From: Klebsiella huaxiensis
GTDB lineage: Bacteria > Pseudomonadota > Gammaproteobacteria > Enterobacterales > Enterobacteriaceae
Direction of reading: 5' to 3'
Length of the DNA stretch: 64,000 bases
NCBI RefSeq assembly: GCF_003261575.2
Contig: NZ_CP036175.1
Span: 5,518,001-5,582,000, forward strand
Positions 33,043 through 42,107 of the stretch are shown here, in pieces. The translations under genes were made by a program, and so were the position numbers. Within the stretch, counting starts at the first letter, position 1, and each line of letters starts with the position of its first letter. Below the pieces are notes generated by a model that ran no database searches, was not told where the DNA came from, and saw nothing but the letters and a program-made list of their open reading frames with translations.

Positions 33043-34020
33043 TCAGGCGCGGTCGACGGTAAAGGAGATAACATCGCCGATACTTTCAGCACCTAGCGCC
33101 AACATCACTACGCGGTCAACACCCAGCGCGACGCCTGAGCAATCTGGCAGTCCTGCCTCCAGGGCAGCCAGCAGGTTGCGATCGATCGGCTGCTGTGGCA
33201 AGCCACGAGCCGCACGCTTACGGTTATCCTGCTCAAAACGCTGTTGTTGTTCGCGCGCGTCCGTCAGTTCGTGAAAGCCGTTTGCCAGCTCTATGCCCTT
33301 GTAATAGACCTCGAAACGCTCTGCCACGCGGTGATCTTCGGTGCTAATTTGCGCTAACGAGGCCTGGCTTGCCGGGAAGTGATAGATAAAGGTCGGACGA
33401 TCTTTACCAATATGCGGCTCAACGCCCATGACAAAGAGCAGTTGGAGCAGCGTATCCCGGTCCTCTTCAGTATCGGCAATATTGCTCAGATCCAGCTTCG
33501 CCGCCACTTCACGAAGTTGCGTTTTATCCGCCGACAGCGGGTCGATTTCCAGGTGACGCTGGAAAGCTTGTTGATAAGAAAGGCTCTCCGCTGGCTGGCA
33601 GTCCAGCACCTGCTGCAAGAGATCGTCGACTTCGTTAATCAACCGGTACATGTCATAGCATGGACGATACCACTCCAACATCGTGAATTCAGGATTATGG
33701 TGACGCCCCATCTCTTCATTGCGAAAACTACGGCATAACTGAAACACCGGGCCGCAACCGGCGGCCAGCAGGCGCTTCATGTGGTATTCCGGACTGGTCA
33801 TCAGGTACAAATTCAGCCCTTGAGAGTGCCCGGGACCAACAAAACGCGTTTCAAACGGGACCATGTGAATATCCGTCACCGTCGCCTGACTCATGCAGGG
33901 CGTCTCCACCTCCAACACGCCGCGGTCGGTAAAGAAACGACGAATTGCCGTCATCACCTCTGCACGTTTTAACAGATTTGGAATGGACGCGCTCGGCTGC
34001 CAGGTTGCCGTTTCGCTCAT
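33043..34020 (-). CDS. epmA: EF-P (R)-beta-lysine ligase EpmA
   Basis: Truncated class II lysyl-tRNA synthetase paralogue that attaches (R)-beta-lysine, made by EpmB, to Lys34 of elongation factor P. The 325-residue protein lacks the anticodon-binding domain and shows class II motifs in order: [20 protein letters not shown] (motif 2, near residue 100) and [16 protein letters not shown] (motif 3, near 295). The start is the ATG at 34020 ([20 protein letters not shown]); a 49-residue upstream frame was rejected. It is divergent from frdA. Its targets efp and epmB lie 5-7 kb away in this window. Confidence 0.97.
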   Translation of the reverse strand: MSETATWQPSASIPNLLKRAEVMTAIRRFFTDRGVLEVETPCMSQATVTDIHMVPFETRFVGPGHSQGLNLYLMTSPEYHMKRLLAAGCGPVFQLCRSFRNEEMGRHHNPEFTMLEWYRPCYDMYRLINEVDDLLQQVLDCQPAESLSYQQAFQRHLEIDPLSADKTQLREVAAKLDLSNIADTEEDRDTLLQLLFVMGVEPHIGKDRPTFIYHFPASQASLAQISTEDHRVAERFEVYYKGIELANGFHELTDAREQQQRFEQDNRKRAARGLPQQPIDRNLLAALEAGLPDCSGVALGVDRVVMLALGAESIGDVISFTVDRA

Positions 34021-34182
34021 GGTACTTTCTCCGATTTGAAACAAGGGCACGAAGTCTACTCGTAACTGGCAGGTGAAACAAATTTTGTGCGAATTCGCGA
34101 ATCCACTACATATCGTTATATTTGTTGTTAACCGAAATGCATAAAAGAAATGAATAAACCACCGCACAGATCGATAAAAAAA

Positions 34183-34233
34183 TCGAACACGTCAATTTTC
34201 CCTGTTGACCCTACGGCTATACTCCTTACCCAT
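34183..34233 (+). promoter_or_regulatory. frd promoter with FNR-like and NarL-like sites
   Basis: TATACT at 34218-34223 is a good -10 element. TCGAACACGTCAA (34183-34195) resembles the FNR site of the E. coli frd promoter and is centred about 41 bases before the expected transcript start. NarL-type heptamers TACTCCT (34220-34226) and TACCCAT (34227-34233) overlap the core promoter, consistent with nitrate repression. All assignments are by resemblance to the known E. coli promoter. Confidence 0.6.
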
Positions 34234-34296
34234 AAAGGAGCAGTGATACATTTTCGCCAGCCCGGCGGCGAAATAAACAAAAACTGGAGGAATGTC

Positions 34297-36087
34297 GTGC
34301 AAACTTTTCAAGCCGATCTTGCCATAATTGGCGCTGGCGGAGCAGGTCTTCGCGCCGCAATTGCCGCCGCGCAAGCTAATCCAAATGCTAAAATCGCTCT
34401 AATTTCTAAAGTCTATCCTATGCGTAGCCATACCGTGGCCGCTGAAGGGGGTTCCGCTGCCGTCGCGCAGGACCATGATAGCTTTGAGTACCATTTTCAC
34501 GACACCGTTGCCGGTGGCGACTGGTTGTGCGAACAGGATGTCGTTGACTACTTCGTCCACCAATGCCCGAAGGAAATGACCCAGCTAGAACAGTGGGGAT
34601 GCCCCTGGAGCCGTCGCCCGGACGGCAGCGTCAACGTCCGACGCTTCGGCGGCATGAAAATCGAACGCACCTGGTTCGCTGCTGATAAAACCGGTTTCCA
34701 TATACTGCACACCTTGTTCCAGACTTCCCTTCAGTTCCCGCAAATTCAACGCTTCGATGAACATTTCGTCCTCGATATTCTGGTCGATGATGGTCAGGCG
34801 CGTGGTTTGGTCGCGATGAATATGATGGAAGGCACGCTGGTGCAGATCCGCGCCAACGCAGTAGTGCTGGCGACCGGCGGTGCAGGACGCGTTTATCGCT
34901 ACAATACCAACGGTGGTATCGTCACTGGCGATGGTATGGGTATGGCACTAAGCCACGGCGTACCGCTGCGTGACATGGAGTTCGTGCAATATCATCCGAC
35001 CGGCCTGCCGGGTTCAGGCATCCTGATGACCGAAGGCTGTCGCGGTGAAGGCGGCATTCTGGTCAACAAGGACGGATACCGCTATCTCCAGGATTACGGT
35101 ATGGGACCGGAAACGCCGTTGGGCGAACCGAAAAACAAATACATGGAGCTTGGCCCACGCGACAAAGTCTCCCAGGCTTTCTGGCACGAATGGCGTAAAG
35201 GCAACACCATTCCAACCTCGCGTGGCGATGTGGTTTATCTTGATCTGCGCCATTTGGGTGAGAAAAAGCTGCTTGAACGATTACCGTTCATTTGTGAACT
35301 GTCGAAAGCCTACGTCGGCGTAGACCCGGTGAAAGAGCCGATCCCAGTGCGTCCAACTGCGCACTACACCATGGGCGGCATCGAAACCGATCAGCAGTGT
35401 GAGACGCGAATCAAAGGACTGTTCGCCGTCGGCGAGTGTTCTTCTGTGGGCTTGCACGGCGCGAACCGTCTGGGCTCCAACTCGCTGGCAGAGCTGGTGG
35501 TCTTTGGCCGTATGGCAGGTGAGCAGGCCATCAAGCGCGCCGCTGAAGCTGGAGAAGTTAATAGCGCGGCGCTGGACGCGCAGGTCGTCGATATCGAAAA
35601 ACGCCTGAAAGATCTTGTGAATCAGGAAGGTAACGAGAACTGGGCGAAGATCCGTGACGAAATGGGTCTGTCGATGGAGGAAGGCTGCGGCATCTACCGT
35701 ACGCCAGAGCTAATGCAGAAAACCATCGATAAGCTGGCCGAACTGCAGGAACGCTTCAAGCGTGTACGCGTCACTGACACTTCCAGCGTGTTCAATACCG
35801 ACCTGCTTTATACCATTGAGTTGGGTCATGGCCTGAACGTCGCTGAATGCATGGCGCACTCAGCCATCGCTCGTAAAGAGTCCCGCGGTGCTCATCAGCG
35901 TCTGGATGAAAGCTGCACCGAGCGTGACGATGTCAATTTCCTTAAACACACGCTCGCTTTTCGCGATGCCGATGGCACCACGCGCCTGGAGTATGGTGAC
36001 GTAAAAATCACCACTCTACCACCAGCAAAACGTGTGTACGGTGCTGAAGCGGAAGCAGCCGAGAAGAAGGAGACGACGAATGGCTGA
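34297..36087 (+). CDS. frdA: fumarate reductase flavoprotein subunit FrdA
   Basis: Catalytic subunit of the anaerobic menaquinol:fumarate reductase. The 596-residue protein has the dinucleotide fold [11 protein letters not shown] (residues 10-20), the covalent-FAD histidine in [10 protein letters not shown] (His45), [23 protein letters not shown] with the active-site region, and [14 protein letters not shown]. The start is a GTG at 34297 behind a GGAGG site; the open frame to 34150 was rejected. It heads the frdABCD operon and overlaps frdB by 8 bp. Confidence 0.97.
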   Translation: MQTFQADLAIIGAGGAGLRAAIAAAQANPNAKIALISKVYPMRSHTVAAEGGSAAVAQDHDSFEYHFHDTVAGGDWLCEQDVVDYFVHQCPKEMTQLEQWGCPWSRRPDGSVNVRRFGGMKIERTWFAADKTGFHILHTLFQTSLQFPQIQRFDEHFVLDILVDDGQARGLVAMNMMEGTLVQIRANAVVLATGGAGRVYRYNTNGGIVTGDGMGMALSHGVPLRDMEFVQYHPTGLPGSGILMTEGCRGEGGILVNKDGYRYLQDYGMGPETPLGEPKNKYMELGPRDKVSQAFWHEWRKGNTIPTSRGDVVYLDLRHLGEKKLLERLPFICELSKAYVGVDPVKEPIPVRPTAHYTMGGIETDQQCETRIKGLFAVGECSSVGLHGANRLGSNSLAELVVFGRMAGEQAIKRAAEAGEVNSAALDAQVVDIEKRLKDLVNQEGNENWAKIRDEMGLSMEEGCGIYRTPELMQKTIDKLAELQERFKRVRVTDTSSVFNTDLLYTIELGHGLNVAECMAHSAIARKESRGAHQRLDESCTERDDVNFLKHTLAFRDADGTTRLEYGDVKITTLPPAKRVYGAEAEAAEKKETTNG

Positions 36088-36814
36088 TATGAAAAATATG
36101 AAAGTCGAAGTGGTGCGCTACAACCCGGAAGTGGACATTGCACCCCATAGCGCTTTCTATGAAGTTCCCTACGATGAGCAAACCTCGCTACTTGATGCCT
36201 TGGGCTACATCAAAGATAACCTTGCGCCTGACCTGAGCTACCGCTGGTCCTGCCGCATGGCGATTTGCGGCTCTTGCGGCATGATGGTGAACAAAGTGCC
36301 AAAGCTGGCCTGCAAAACCTTCCTGCGTGAATACAACAAAGGCATTAAGGTTGAGGCGCTGGGCAATTTCCCGGTTGAGCGCGACCTGGTGGTCGATATG
36401 ACCCACTTTATTGAAAGCCTGGAAGCGATTAAGCCGTACATCATTGGTAATCCGCGCACAACTGACCAAGGGCCCAACAAGCAAACCCCGGCGCAAATGG
36501 CGAAGTATCATCAGTTCTCCGGCTGCATCAACTGCGGTCTGTGCTATGCCGCCTGCCCGCAGTTTGGTCTGAATCCGGAGTTTATCGGCCCGGCGGCGAT
36601 CACCCTCGCCCATCGTTATAACGAAGACAGCCGCGACCACGGTAAAAAGGAACGTATGGCGCAGCTTAACGGCCAAAATGGCGTCTGGACATGTACCTTC
36701 GTGGGCTACTGCTCCGAAGTCTGCCCTAAACACGTCGACCCGGCGGCCGCGATACAGCAGGGTAAAGTAGAAAGCTCAAAAGACTTTCTTATCGCCACCC
36801 TGAAACCACGCTAA
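36080..36814 (+). CDS. frdB: fumarate reductase iron-sulphur subunit FrdB
   Basis: Electron-transfer subunit carrying three clusters. The 244-residue protein has the 2Fe-2S ligands in [15 protein letters not shown] (with a later Cys near 77), the 4Fe-4S motif [13 protein letters not shown] (near 148) and the 3Fe-4S ligands [14 protein letters not shown] (near 205). It overlaps the end of frdA and is followed by frdC after 10 bp. Confidence 0.97.
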   Translation: MADMKNMKVEVVRYNPEVDIAPHSAFYEVPYDEQTSLLDALGYIKDNLAPDLSYRWSCRMAICGSCGMMVNKVPKLACKTFLREYNKGIKVEALGNFPVERDLVVDMTHFIESLEAIKPYIIGNPRTTDQGPNKQTPAQMAKYHQFSGCINCGLCYAACPQFGLNPEFIGPAAITLAHRYNEDSRDHGKKERMAQLNGQNGVWTCTFVGYCSEVCPKHVDPAAAIQQGKVESSKDFLIATLKPR

Positions 36815-36824
36815 GGAGTGCAGT

Positions 36825-37220
36825 ATGACGACTAAACGCAAACCCTACGTGCGGCCAATGCCGTCCACCTGGTGGAAAAAGCTGCCGTTTTATCGCTTCT
36901 ATATGCTGCGTGAAGGAACAGCAGTACCCACGGTCTGGTTCAGTATTGTGCTGATTTACGGGCTATTCGCACTGAAGCATGGCGCGGAGAGCTGGGCGGG
37001 CTACATCGGTTTTCTACAAAACCCGATAGTGGTGATCCTGAACTTGATTACGCTGGCGGCCGCATTGCTGCATACCAAAACCTGGTTTGAATTGGCGCCG
37101 AAAGCCGCCAATATTATCCTAAAGGGCGAAAAAATGGGGCCAGAGCCGGTCATCAAAGGGCTTTGGGTGGTGACCGCAGTGGTCAGCGTGGTGATTCTGT
37201 TTATCGCCCTGTTCTGGTAA
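36825..37220 (+). CDS. frdC: fumarate reductase membrane anchor FrdC
   Basis: One of two hydrophobic subunits that bind menaquinol and fix FrdAB to the inner membrane. The 131-residue protein has three predicted helices (about 28-50, 65-87 and 108-130) after a basic N-terminus. It has the length of the E. coli subunit and is spaced 10 bp from each frd neighbour. Confidence 0.96.
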   Translation: MTTKRKPYVRPMPSTWWKKLPFYRFYMLREGTAVPTVWFSIVLIYGLFALKHGAESWAGYIGFLQNPIVVILNLITLAAALLHTKTWFELAPKAANIILKGEKMGPEPVIKGLWVVTAVVSVVILFIALFW

Positions 37221-37230
37221 GGAGACTGGC

Positions 37231-37590
37231 ATGATTAACCCTAATCCAAAACGTTCCGATGAACCGGTATTCTGGGGACTGTTTGGCGCAGGCGGCATGT
37301 GGAGTGCGATTATCGCACCAGTAATGATACTGCTGGTCGGTATTTTACTGCCGCTGGGCCTCGCACCCGGTGACGCCTTCAATTATGAACGCGTATTGGG
37401 CTTTGCCCACAGCTTTATTGGTCGCGCATTCATCTTCTTGATGATTGTTCTGCCGCTGTGGTGCGGACTCCACCGTATTCATCATGCGATGCATGATTTA
37501 AAAATTCACATTCCCAACGGTAAGTGGGTATTTTACGGCCTGGCGGCGATTCTGACCGTCGTGACTCTGGTCGGTATCATATTCATTTAA
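37231..37590 (+). CDS. frdD: fumarate reductase membrane anchor FrdD
   Basis: Second membrane anchor of fumarate reductase. The 119-residue protein has three predicted helices (about 20-45, 62-88 and 98-119), with [13 protein letters not shown] between the last two. It closes the operon. In E. coli the ampC promoter lies inside frdD and ampC follows; here blc follows directly. Confidence 0.96.
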   Translation: MINPNPKRSDEPVFWGLFGAGGMWSAIIAPVMILLVGILLPLGLAPGDAFNYERVLGFAHSFIGRAFIFLMIVLPLWCGLHRIHHAMHDLKIHIPNGKWVFYGLAAILTVVTLVGIIFI

Positions 37591-37629
37591 AACCGATAGT
37601 CGACTCAGCGTTCACCTCGACTCCGGCAA

Positions 37630-37654
37630 ACCCGGTAGCATTATGTTACCGGGC
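37630..37654 (+). terminator. frd operon terminator
   Basis: The stem CCCGGTAgCATTATgTTACCGGG (roughly 37631-37653) is followed by a pyrimidine tract (CTCTCTTCTC). It lies 40 bp after the frdD stop and ends the operon before blc. In E. coli the equivalent stem acts as the ampC attenuator. Confidence 0.65.
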
Positions 37655-37731
37655 TCTCTTCTCAAGAAAATTCTTCCGCACTTTTCCAGCCGAAATCTAC
37701 ACTTAGCATAAAAGCTGGCAAGGAAAATATT

Positions 37732-38262
37732 ATGCGTCTGCTTCCCGTCATTGCGGTTGTTGCCACTTCATTTCTGCTTGTTGCCTGTAGCACTCCCACG
37801 CCTCCACATGGCGTAACTGTTGTGAGCCCATTCGCCACACAGCAATATCTGGGGACCTGGTATGAGATTGCTCGCTTTGACCATAATTTTGAGCGTGGTT
37901 TAGAGAAAGTCACCGCAACTTACAGCCTGCGCGAAGACGGTGGACTGGATGTGGTCAATAAAGGATACAACCCCGATCGAGGTATATGGCAAAAAACTGA
38001 AGGCGTGGCTTACTTTACTGGTGAACCAACACGCGCTGCGCTGAAGGTCTCATTTTTTGGCCCCTTCTATGGCGGCTACAACGTGATTGCGCTGGACAAG
38101 GATTACCGTTACGCGCTGGTTTGCGGCCCAGACCGAGATTATCTCTGGCTACTGGCACGCACGCCGAAAATCCCACCGGAAGTGAAACAGCAAATGCTGG
38201 ATATCGCTACCCAGCAGGGCTTCGACGTGAGTAAATTGCTATGGGTAAATCAAAACTATTAA
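37732..38262 (+). CDS. blc: outer-membrane lipocalin Blc
   Basis: Lipoprotein of the lipocalin family that binds lysophospholipids at the outer membrane; in E. coli it is expressed in stationary phase under RpoS. The 176-residue protein has a lipoprotein signal with lipobox LVACS (Cys near 19), the lipocalin motif [19 protein letters not shown] (near 43) and the later [20 protein letters not shown] segment. The end overlaps the sugE stop region on the other strand by 4 bp. Confidence 0.96.
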   Translation: MRLLPVIAVVATSFLLVACSTPTPPHGVTVVSPFATQQYLGTWYEIARFDHNFERGLEKVTATYSLREDGGLDVVNKGYNPDRGIWQKTEGVAYFTGEPTRAALKVSFFGPFYGGYNVIALDKDYRYALVCGPDRDYLWLLARTPKIPPEVKQQMLDIATQQGFDVSKLLWVNQNY

Positions 38263-38576
38263 TGGGCGCTAATTTTCAAGCCAATAATGCCAATAACAAT
38301 ACATGCCAGGCTGGCAATGCGCATCGGGCTGGCGGATTCACCTAATAACAGAATGCCGGTTATCGCCGCACCAACTGCGCCAATTCCCGTCCACACCGCA
38401 TAGGCAGTCCCTACGGGCAGGCTTTTCATCGCCCATGACAGCAAGGCCATGCTGACAACCATCGCAACAATGGTAATCACGCTTGGTACCAGACGGCTAA
38501 AACCGTGGGTATATTTCAGGCCGACGGCCCACACGACTTCCAGCAGACCAGCGATAAACAACACTATCCAGGACAT
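38259..38576 (-). CDS. gdx: guanidinium exporter Gdx (SugE)
   Basis: Small multidrug resistance family antiporter that expels guanidinium in exchange for protons. The 105-residue protein has four membrane helices and the essential glutamate in helix 1 ([16 protein letters not shown], Glu13). The start is the ATG at 38576 ([14 protein letters not shown]), which removes a 14-residue upstream extension. A guanidine-II riboswitch lies directly upstream, which supports guanidinium as the substrate. Confidence 0.95.
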   Translation of the reverse strand: MSWIVLFIAGLLEVVWAVGLKYTHGFSRLVPSVITIVAMVVSMALLSWAMKSLPVGTAYAVWTGIGAVGAAITGILLLGESASPMRIASLACIVIGIIGLKISAH

Positions 38577-38588
38577 ATGGCTCCTTGA

Positions 38589-38630
38589 TGGGGCCGTCCC
38601 CAGATGTGAAACGCTCACGGGTCGTCCCGT
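38589..38630 (-). promoter_or_regulatory. guanidine-II (mini-ykkC) riboswitch of sugE
   Basis: On the minus strand two small hairpins are separated by 14 bases: ACGGG-ACGA-CCCGT (38617-38630) and TGGGG-ACGG-CCCCA (38589-38602). Both carry the ACGR tetraloops that define guanidine-II RNAs, in which the two loops kiss on binding guanidinium. The ribosome-binding site AAGGAG follows at once, so ligand-controlled translation of sugE is likely. A TATAAT -10 lies at 38654-38659. Confidence 0.9.
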
Positions 38631-38653
38631 AAGGTGGATGATAACTCGCAGAG

Positions 38654-38659
38654 ATTATA
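38654..38659 (-). promoter_or_regulatory. -10 element of the sugE promoter
   Basis: A perfect TATAAT on the minus strand (GTGTATAATC) places the transcript start about 15 bases ahead of the first riboswitch hairpin. No strong -35 is evident. Confidence 0.6.
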
Positions 38660-38715
38660 CACAACAAGGATGAGTCGAGGAAGAACGGTACGACCGCTGG
38701 CCGTACCGTCATGGT

Positions 38716-38862
38716 CTATTGCTGAGCTTTGGTTGCGGCACCTGAAATCGCGCTACCGCCTTCTGAAATGTCCTGACCCACACCGCGCGTAGTGTTGCAT
38801 GCGGTCAATACAGAAGAGAGAGCCAAAACCGTAAAGAACGCTGCAATCGCTTTTTTCACCAT
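38716..38862 (-). CDS. ecnB: entericidin B lipoprotein EcnB
   Basis: Small membrane lipoprotein of the entericidin family, linked in E. coli and Citrobacter to stationary-phase lysis under RpoS control. The 48-residue protein begins [17 protein letters not shown], has lipobox LTAC (Cys22) and the family signature [15 protein letters not shown]. It nearly equals E. coli EcnB. An RpoS-like -10 (CTATGCT, minus strand, 38905-38911) lies upstream. It follows ecnA, read in the same direction. Confidence 0.93.
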   Translation of the reverse strand: MVKKAIAAFFTVLALSSVLTACNTTRGVGQDISEGGSAISGAATKAQQ

Positions 38863-39024
38863 AATGTCATCCTTATTCACCAGTTTTAGTTATCGTGCCC
38901 TATAAGCATAGACAACCTGGCCCGGGATAAAGGAAGCTCAACGTTTTTTAAGAGAAAAAGAGATTATAAGTGTGAAGTAAAGAGATTGTGGGGATATGAA
39001 TGAGAATTGCCTGATGAAATCAAA

Positions 39025-39156
39025 TTAACCAGCAGCGTGAGAAATCGCGCGTCCTAAACTCTGAATATCTTTGCCAACACCGCGAGCCGTATTGCATCCA
39101 GCCAACAGCGAGCTACCAAGAACTAGCAGTACCAAAAATTTGATCGCACGATTCAT
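39025..39156 (-). CDS. ecnA: entericidin A lipoprotein EcnA
   Basis: Partner of EcnB, described as counteracting it. The 43-residue protein begins MNRAIKFLVLLVLGSSL, has lipobox LAGC (Cys21) and CNTARGVGKDIQSLGRAIS. It is two residues longer than E. coli EcnA. It lies between efp and ecnB on the same strand, 162 bp ahead of ecnB. Confidence 0.9.
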   Translation of the reverse strand: MNRAIKFLVLLVLGSSLLAGCNTARGVGKDIQSLGRAISHAAG

Positions 39157-39226
39157 CTTCCCTACCAGCTATGTCGATTCGTAGAGGGCGCAGCGTCGCG
39201 CTGCGCCAACCATCTCATCGCATGAA

Positions 39227-39793
39227 TTACTTCACGCGGGATACGTATTCGCCGGAACGAGTATCCACTTTGATGACTTCGCCAATCTGCACGAACAGAG
39301 GAACTTTAACGACTGCACCAGTGGTCAGTGTCGCTGGTTTACCACCAGTACCTGCGGTGTCACCTTTCAGACCTGGGTCAGTTTCAACGATTTCCAGCTC
39401 AACAAAGTTTGGTGGGGTTACGGAAATAGGCTGGCCATTCCACAGAGTCACGATGCACTCGGCCTGATCCAGCAGCCATTTAGCGCTATCACCAACTGCT
39501 TTTGAGTCCGCGGCCAGCTGTTCGAAAGTAGAGTTGTTCATGAAATGATAGAACTCACCGTCGTTGTACAGATAAGTCAGGTTCATATCGACAACATCAG
39601 CGCCTTCAGCAGAGTCAGTTGACTTGAAGGTTTTCTCAACGCGGGTGCCAGTCAGCAGGCGACGCAGCTTAACGCGCGCAAAAGCCTGGCCTTTCCCTGG
39701 TTTAACGAATTCACTGGCTTCAACTGCATAAGGTTCGCCATCCATCATGATTTTAAGACCGGCACGAAAATCGTTGCTATAGTAAGTCGCCAT
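39227..39793 (-). CDS. efp: translation elongation factor P
   Basis: Rescues ribosomes stalled at polyproline stretches by binding near the E site. The 188-residue protein has the three-domain tRNA-like architecture; Lys34 in [13 protein letters not shown] is the residue modified with beta-lysine by EpmA and EpmB. It is divergent from epmB with a 42-bp gap between the start codons. Having efp, epmA and epmB in one window gives all but EpmC of the pathway. Confidence 0.98.
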   Translation of the reverse strand: MATYYSNDFRAGLKIMMDGEPYAVEASEFVKPGKGQAFARVKLRRLLTGTRVEKTFKSTDSAEGADVVDMNLTYLYNDGEFYHFMNNSTFEQLAADSKAVGDSAKWLLDQAECIVTLWNGQPISVTPPNFVELEIVETDPGLKGDTAGTGGKPATLTTGAVVKVPLFVQIGEVIKVDTRSGEYVSRVK

Positions 39794-39835
39794 AAGGCCC
39801 TCTGAAATTTTGTTAATTGGTAGCTAAGCCACAAA

Positions 39836-40864
39836 ATGGCGCATATTGTAACCCTAAATACCCCATCCAGAGAAGATTGGTTAGCGCAACTTGCAGATGT
39901 TGTGACCAATCCTGATGAACTACTGCATCTTTTAAATGTAGACGCAGATGCGAATCTATTGGCAGGCCGTGATGCAAAGCGCCTGTTTGCGCTACGTGTT
40001 CCACGAGCATTTATTGCCCGCATGGAGCCAGGAAACCCTAACGATCCTCTTCTTCGTCAGGTACTTACCTCACAAGAAGAATTTATTACTGCTCCTGGAT
40101 TTTCCACCGATCCGCTGGAAGAACAACACAGCGTGGTGCCGGGTCTGCTGCATAAATACAGCAACCGTGCGCTCCTGCTGGTTAAAGGCGGCTGCGCGGT
40201 AAATTGTCGCTATTGTTTTCGTCGTCACTTCCCGTACGCTGAAAATCAGGGCAATAAACGAAACTGGCAAACGGCGCTGGAGTACATTGCGGCCCATCCA
40301 GAGCTTGATGAGATCATTTTTTCCGGTGGCGACCCGCTGATGGCGAAAGATCATGAACTTGACTGGTTATTCACACAGTTGGAAGCTATTTCACATATCA
40401 AGCGCCTGCGTATTCACAGTCGCTTGCCCATTGTCATCCCAGCACGTATTACCGATGCGCTAGTTGCACGTATTTCTACATCATCGTTACAGGTACTGTT
40501 AGTGAACCATATCAACCACGCCAACGAAATAGATGCAGAATTTCACGCAGCGATGAAGCGGCTTCGCATGGCTGGCGTCACGTTGTTGAACCAAAGCGTA
40601 CTGCTACGCGGCGTAAACGATAATGCGCAGACTCTGGCAGACCTGAGTAACGCGTTGTTTGATGCCGGAGTCATGCCTTATTACCTGCACGTTCTGGATA
40701 AAGTTCAGGGTGCAGCGCATTTTATGGTTAGCGATGATAAAGCCCGGTCAATTATACGGGAGTTACTCACCCTGGTATCCGGTTATTTGGTGCCAAAGCT
40801 AGCGCGGGAAATCGGCGGAGAGCCTAGTAAAACGCCACTAGACTTAGGTTTAAAGCAGTGCTAG
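39836..40864 (+). CDS. epmB: L-lysine 2,3-aminomutase EpmB
   Basis: Radical-SAM, PLP-dependent enzyme that turns L-lysine into (R)-beta-lysine for EF-P modification. The 342-residue protein has the radical-SAM cysteines CRYCFRRHFPY (near residue 120) and IIFSGGDPLM (near 160), and a conserved C-terminal half. It is divergent from efp. It is the last core gene before the accessory island. Confidence 0.97.
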   Translation: MAHIVTLNTPSREDWLAQLADVVTNPDELLHLLNVDADANLLAGRDAKRLFALRVPRAFIARMEPGNPNDPLLRQVLTSQEEFITAPGFSTDPLEEQHSVVPGLLHKYSNRALLLVKGGCAVNCRYCFRRHFPYAENQGNKRNWQTALEYIAAHPELDEIIFSGGDPLMAKDHELDWLFTQLEAISHIKRLRIHSRLPIVIPARITDALVARISTSSLQVLLVNHINHANEIDAEFHAAMKRLRMAGVTLLNQSVLLRGVNDNAQTLADLSNALFDAGVMPYYLHVLDKVQGAAHFMVSDDKARSIIRELLTLVSGYLVPKLAREIGGEPSKTPLDLGLKQC

Positions 40865-40872
40865 TTACATTT

Positions 40873-40895
40873 TCTGCCGAGCATCGCTCGGCAGA
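40873..40895 (+). terminator. stem-loop after epmB
   Basis: The perfect 9-bp stem TCTGCCGAG with a 5-base loop lies 9 bases after the epmB stop. Only a weak T-rich tail follows. It marks the left edge of the AT-rich island. Confidence 0.6.
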
Positions 40896-41031
40896 CTGTC
40901 AATTAATCACTTCATACCTGATCTAATATACAGATATTTAATAAAATTTACATAACTACCAGAAAGTGAACCCAGTGGTATATTAGAGGTAAATATAAAA
41001 GGAAGTCATAAGCTTATTCATTAGTTATTAC

Positions 41032-41586
41032 TTACAAAAAGAGAGAAAGTATGTTAGCCGCTGTCATTAACAATAGCAAAGGTAGGAGCCACTTAGGTAA
41101 CTTAAACGCTGCATCAACACTTTTCATTTTATCCTCCTGAGTAAGCAAATTATTAATTTTATTTCTCTCTATCGGGGGCGAAGAGACATTATTTATTACT
41201 TGAATATTTGAATTGTTTTCCGAGCTTTCCTCTTCCGCTCTGAAGAACGACGCGATATGCGATCCTGAAGCGAGAGAAAACCCACGCTGCCTTACCGTCA
41301 CTATAATATCTTGCGATAGTCCCGCCTTAAGTAACGATTTTCTTAGTAAGGATATATTTTGATAAAAGGTGTTTTGAGATACAACAACACCTCTGGTTTT
41401 CCATACCGTATCCAGAAACTCCTCTCTGGATATAATTTTTCCATTACTTTCCAATAAAAGCTGGAGACAGCGTGCGGTAGGTGCGTTTAAGCTCATACTT
41501 TCACCGTTCTCGCCCAGAGGGCGTAACTCACTTGCATTTACATTAAAAATAACTTCATTGTTAATGATATATTCATTGAATATCAT
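41032..41586 (-). CDS. tail-anchored OmpR/CadC-type winged-helix regulator
   Basis: A 184-residue transcriptional regulator of the ToxR/CadC type. Residues about 15-105 form an OmpR-like winged helix (LNAPTARCLQLLLESNGKIISREEF, then TFYQNISLLRKSL and the wing VRQRGFSLAS). A polar linker follows, then one hydrophobic helix at the very C-terminus (KWLLPLLLLMTAANILSLFL). Unlike CadC or ToxR it has practically no periplasmic sensor domain, so it would be tail-anchored. It is divergent from the fimbrial operon, 521 bp apart, and is the obvious candidate for its regulator; this is inference. It lies in AT-rich DNA, unlike its core neighbours. Confidence 0.8.
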   Translation of the reverse strand: MIFNEYIINNEVIFNVNASELRPLGENGESMSLNAPTARCLQLLLESNGKIISREEFLDTVWKTRGVVVSQNTFYQNISLLRKSLLKAGLSQDIIVTVRQRGFSLASGSHIASFFRAEEESSENNSNIQVINNVSSPPIERNKINNLLTQEDKMKSVDAAFKLPKWLLPLLLLMTAANILSLFL

Positions 41587-42107
41587 AGTCCCTTTCCGCC
41601 TTCATTAAGTCATATGAAATATAGATGAACCAAATTCAATTTCATCTTTAGAAATCAGGATACATCCCTATAAATGAACCAGATTAGATAATTTCAAGTT
41701 TAAAGAACCAGCTCCATTGCCGGATCGAAGTTAAGATTACCATGATATTAAATGCGAATGGAAGACAGATCTTCTTACTATACCTCTCATCCATAATCAT
41801 TATTATCATATCAATCAATATATGAATATACCAACCTCAATAAATCAAGCTTTAAATTCAAGAAGAATTCACATGCAGTTTATCCGTTTTTACCTTAAAT
41901 TCGTTATCGCTCTTGCCTGTTAGACTCATCGCATACGAACGTACGCACAACAACGAACGGCAGGAGAAAGGAAAATGAATGTGATAGTACTCAGGCGTCT
42001 TGTAGATAGGGTAGATAGGTATTAGTTAGTTGTTATCTATATATCTAATTTAACAGCCAAGTCTGACATCTATTCAGGACTTTAGTATCTATAAATGGAT
42101 TAAATAA
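41587..42107. promoter_or_regulatory. gene-free control region of the fimbrial operon
   Basis: This 521-bp AT-rich region holds no credible gene. The 9-bp unit GTAGATAGG is repeated in tandem at 42002-42010 and 42011-42019, and TATCTA occurs in inverted form just after (42033-42047). Such repeats so close to the operon suggest a regulator-binding site. I saw no pair of long inverted repeats of the fimS invertible-switch type and no recombinase gene nearby. Confidence 0.4.

Noticed and set aside
38716..39156. ecnA/ecnB as a classical toxin-antitoxin operon
   Set aside because: They are small lipoproteins of the entericidin family with separate leaders. The layout is the ordinary enterobacterial one and not unusual here.
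41587..42107. Possible invertible promoter switch for the fimbriae
   Set aside because: No pair of matching inverted repeats of suitable distance was seen and no FimB/FimE-type recombinase gene is nearby.
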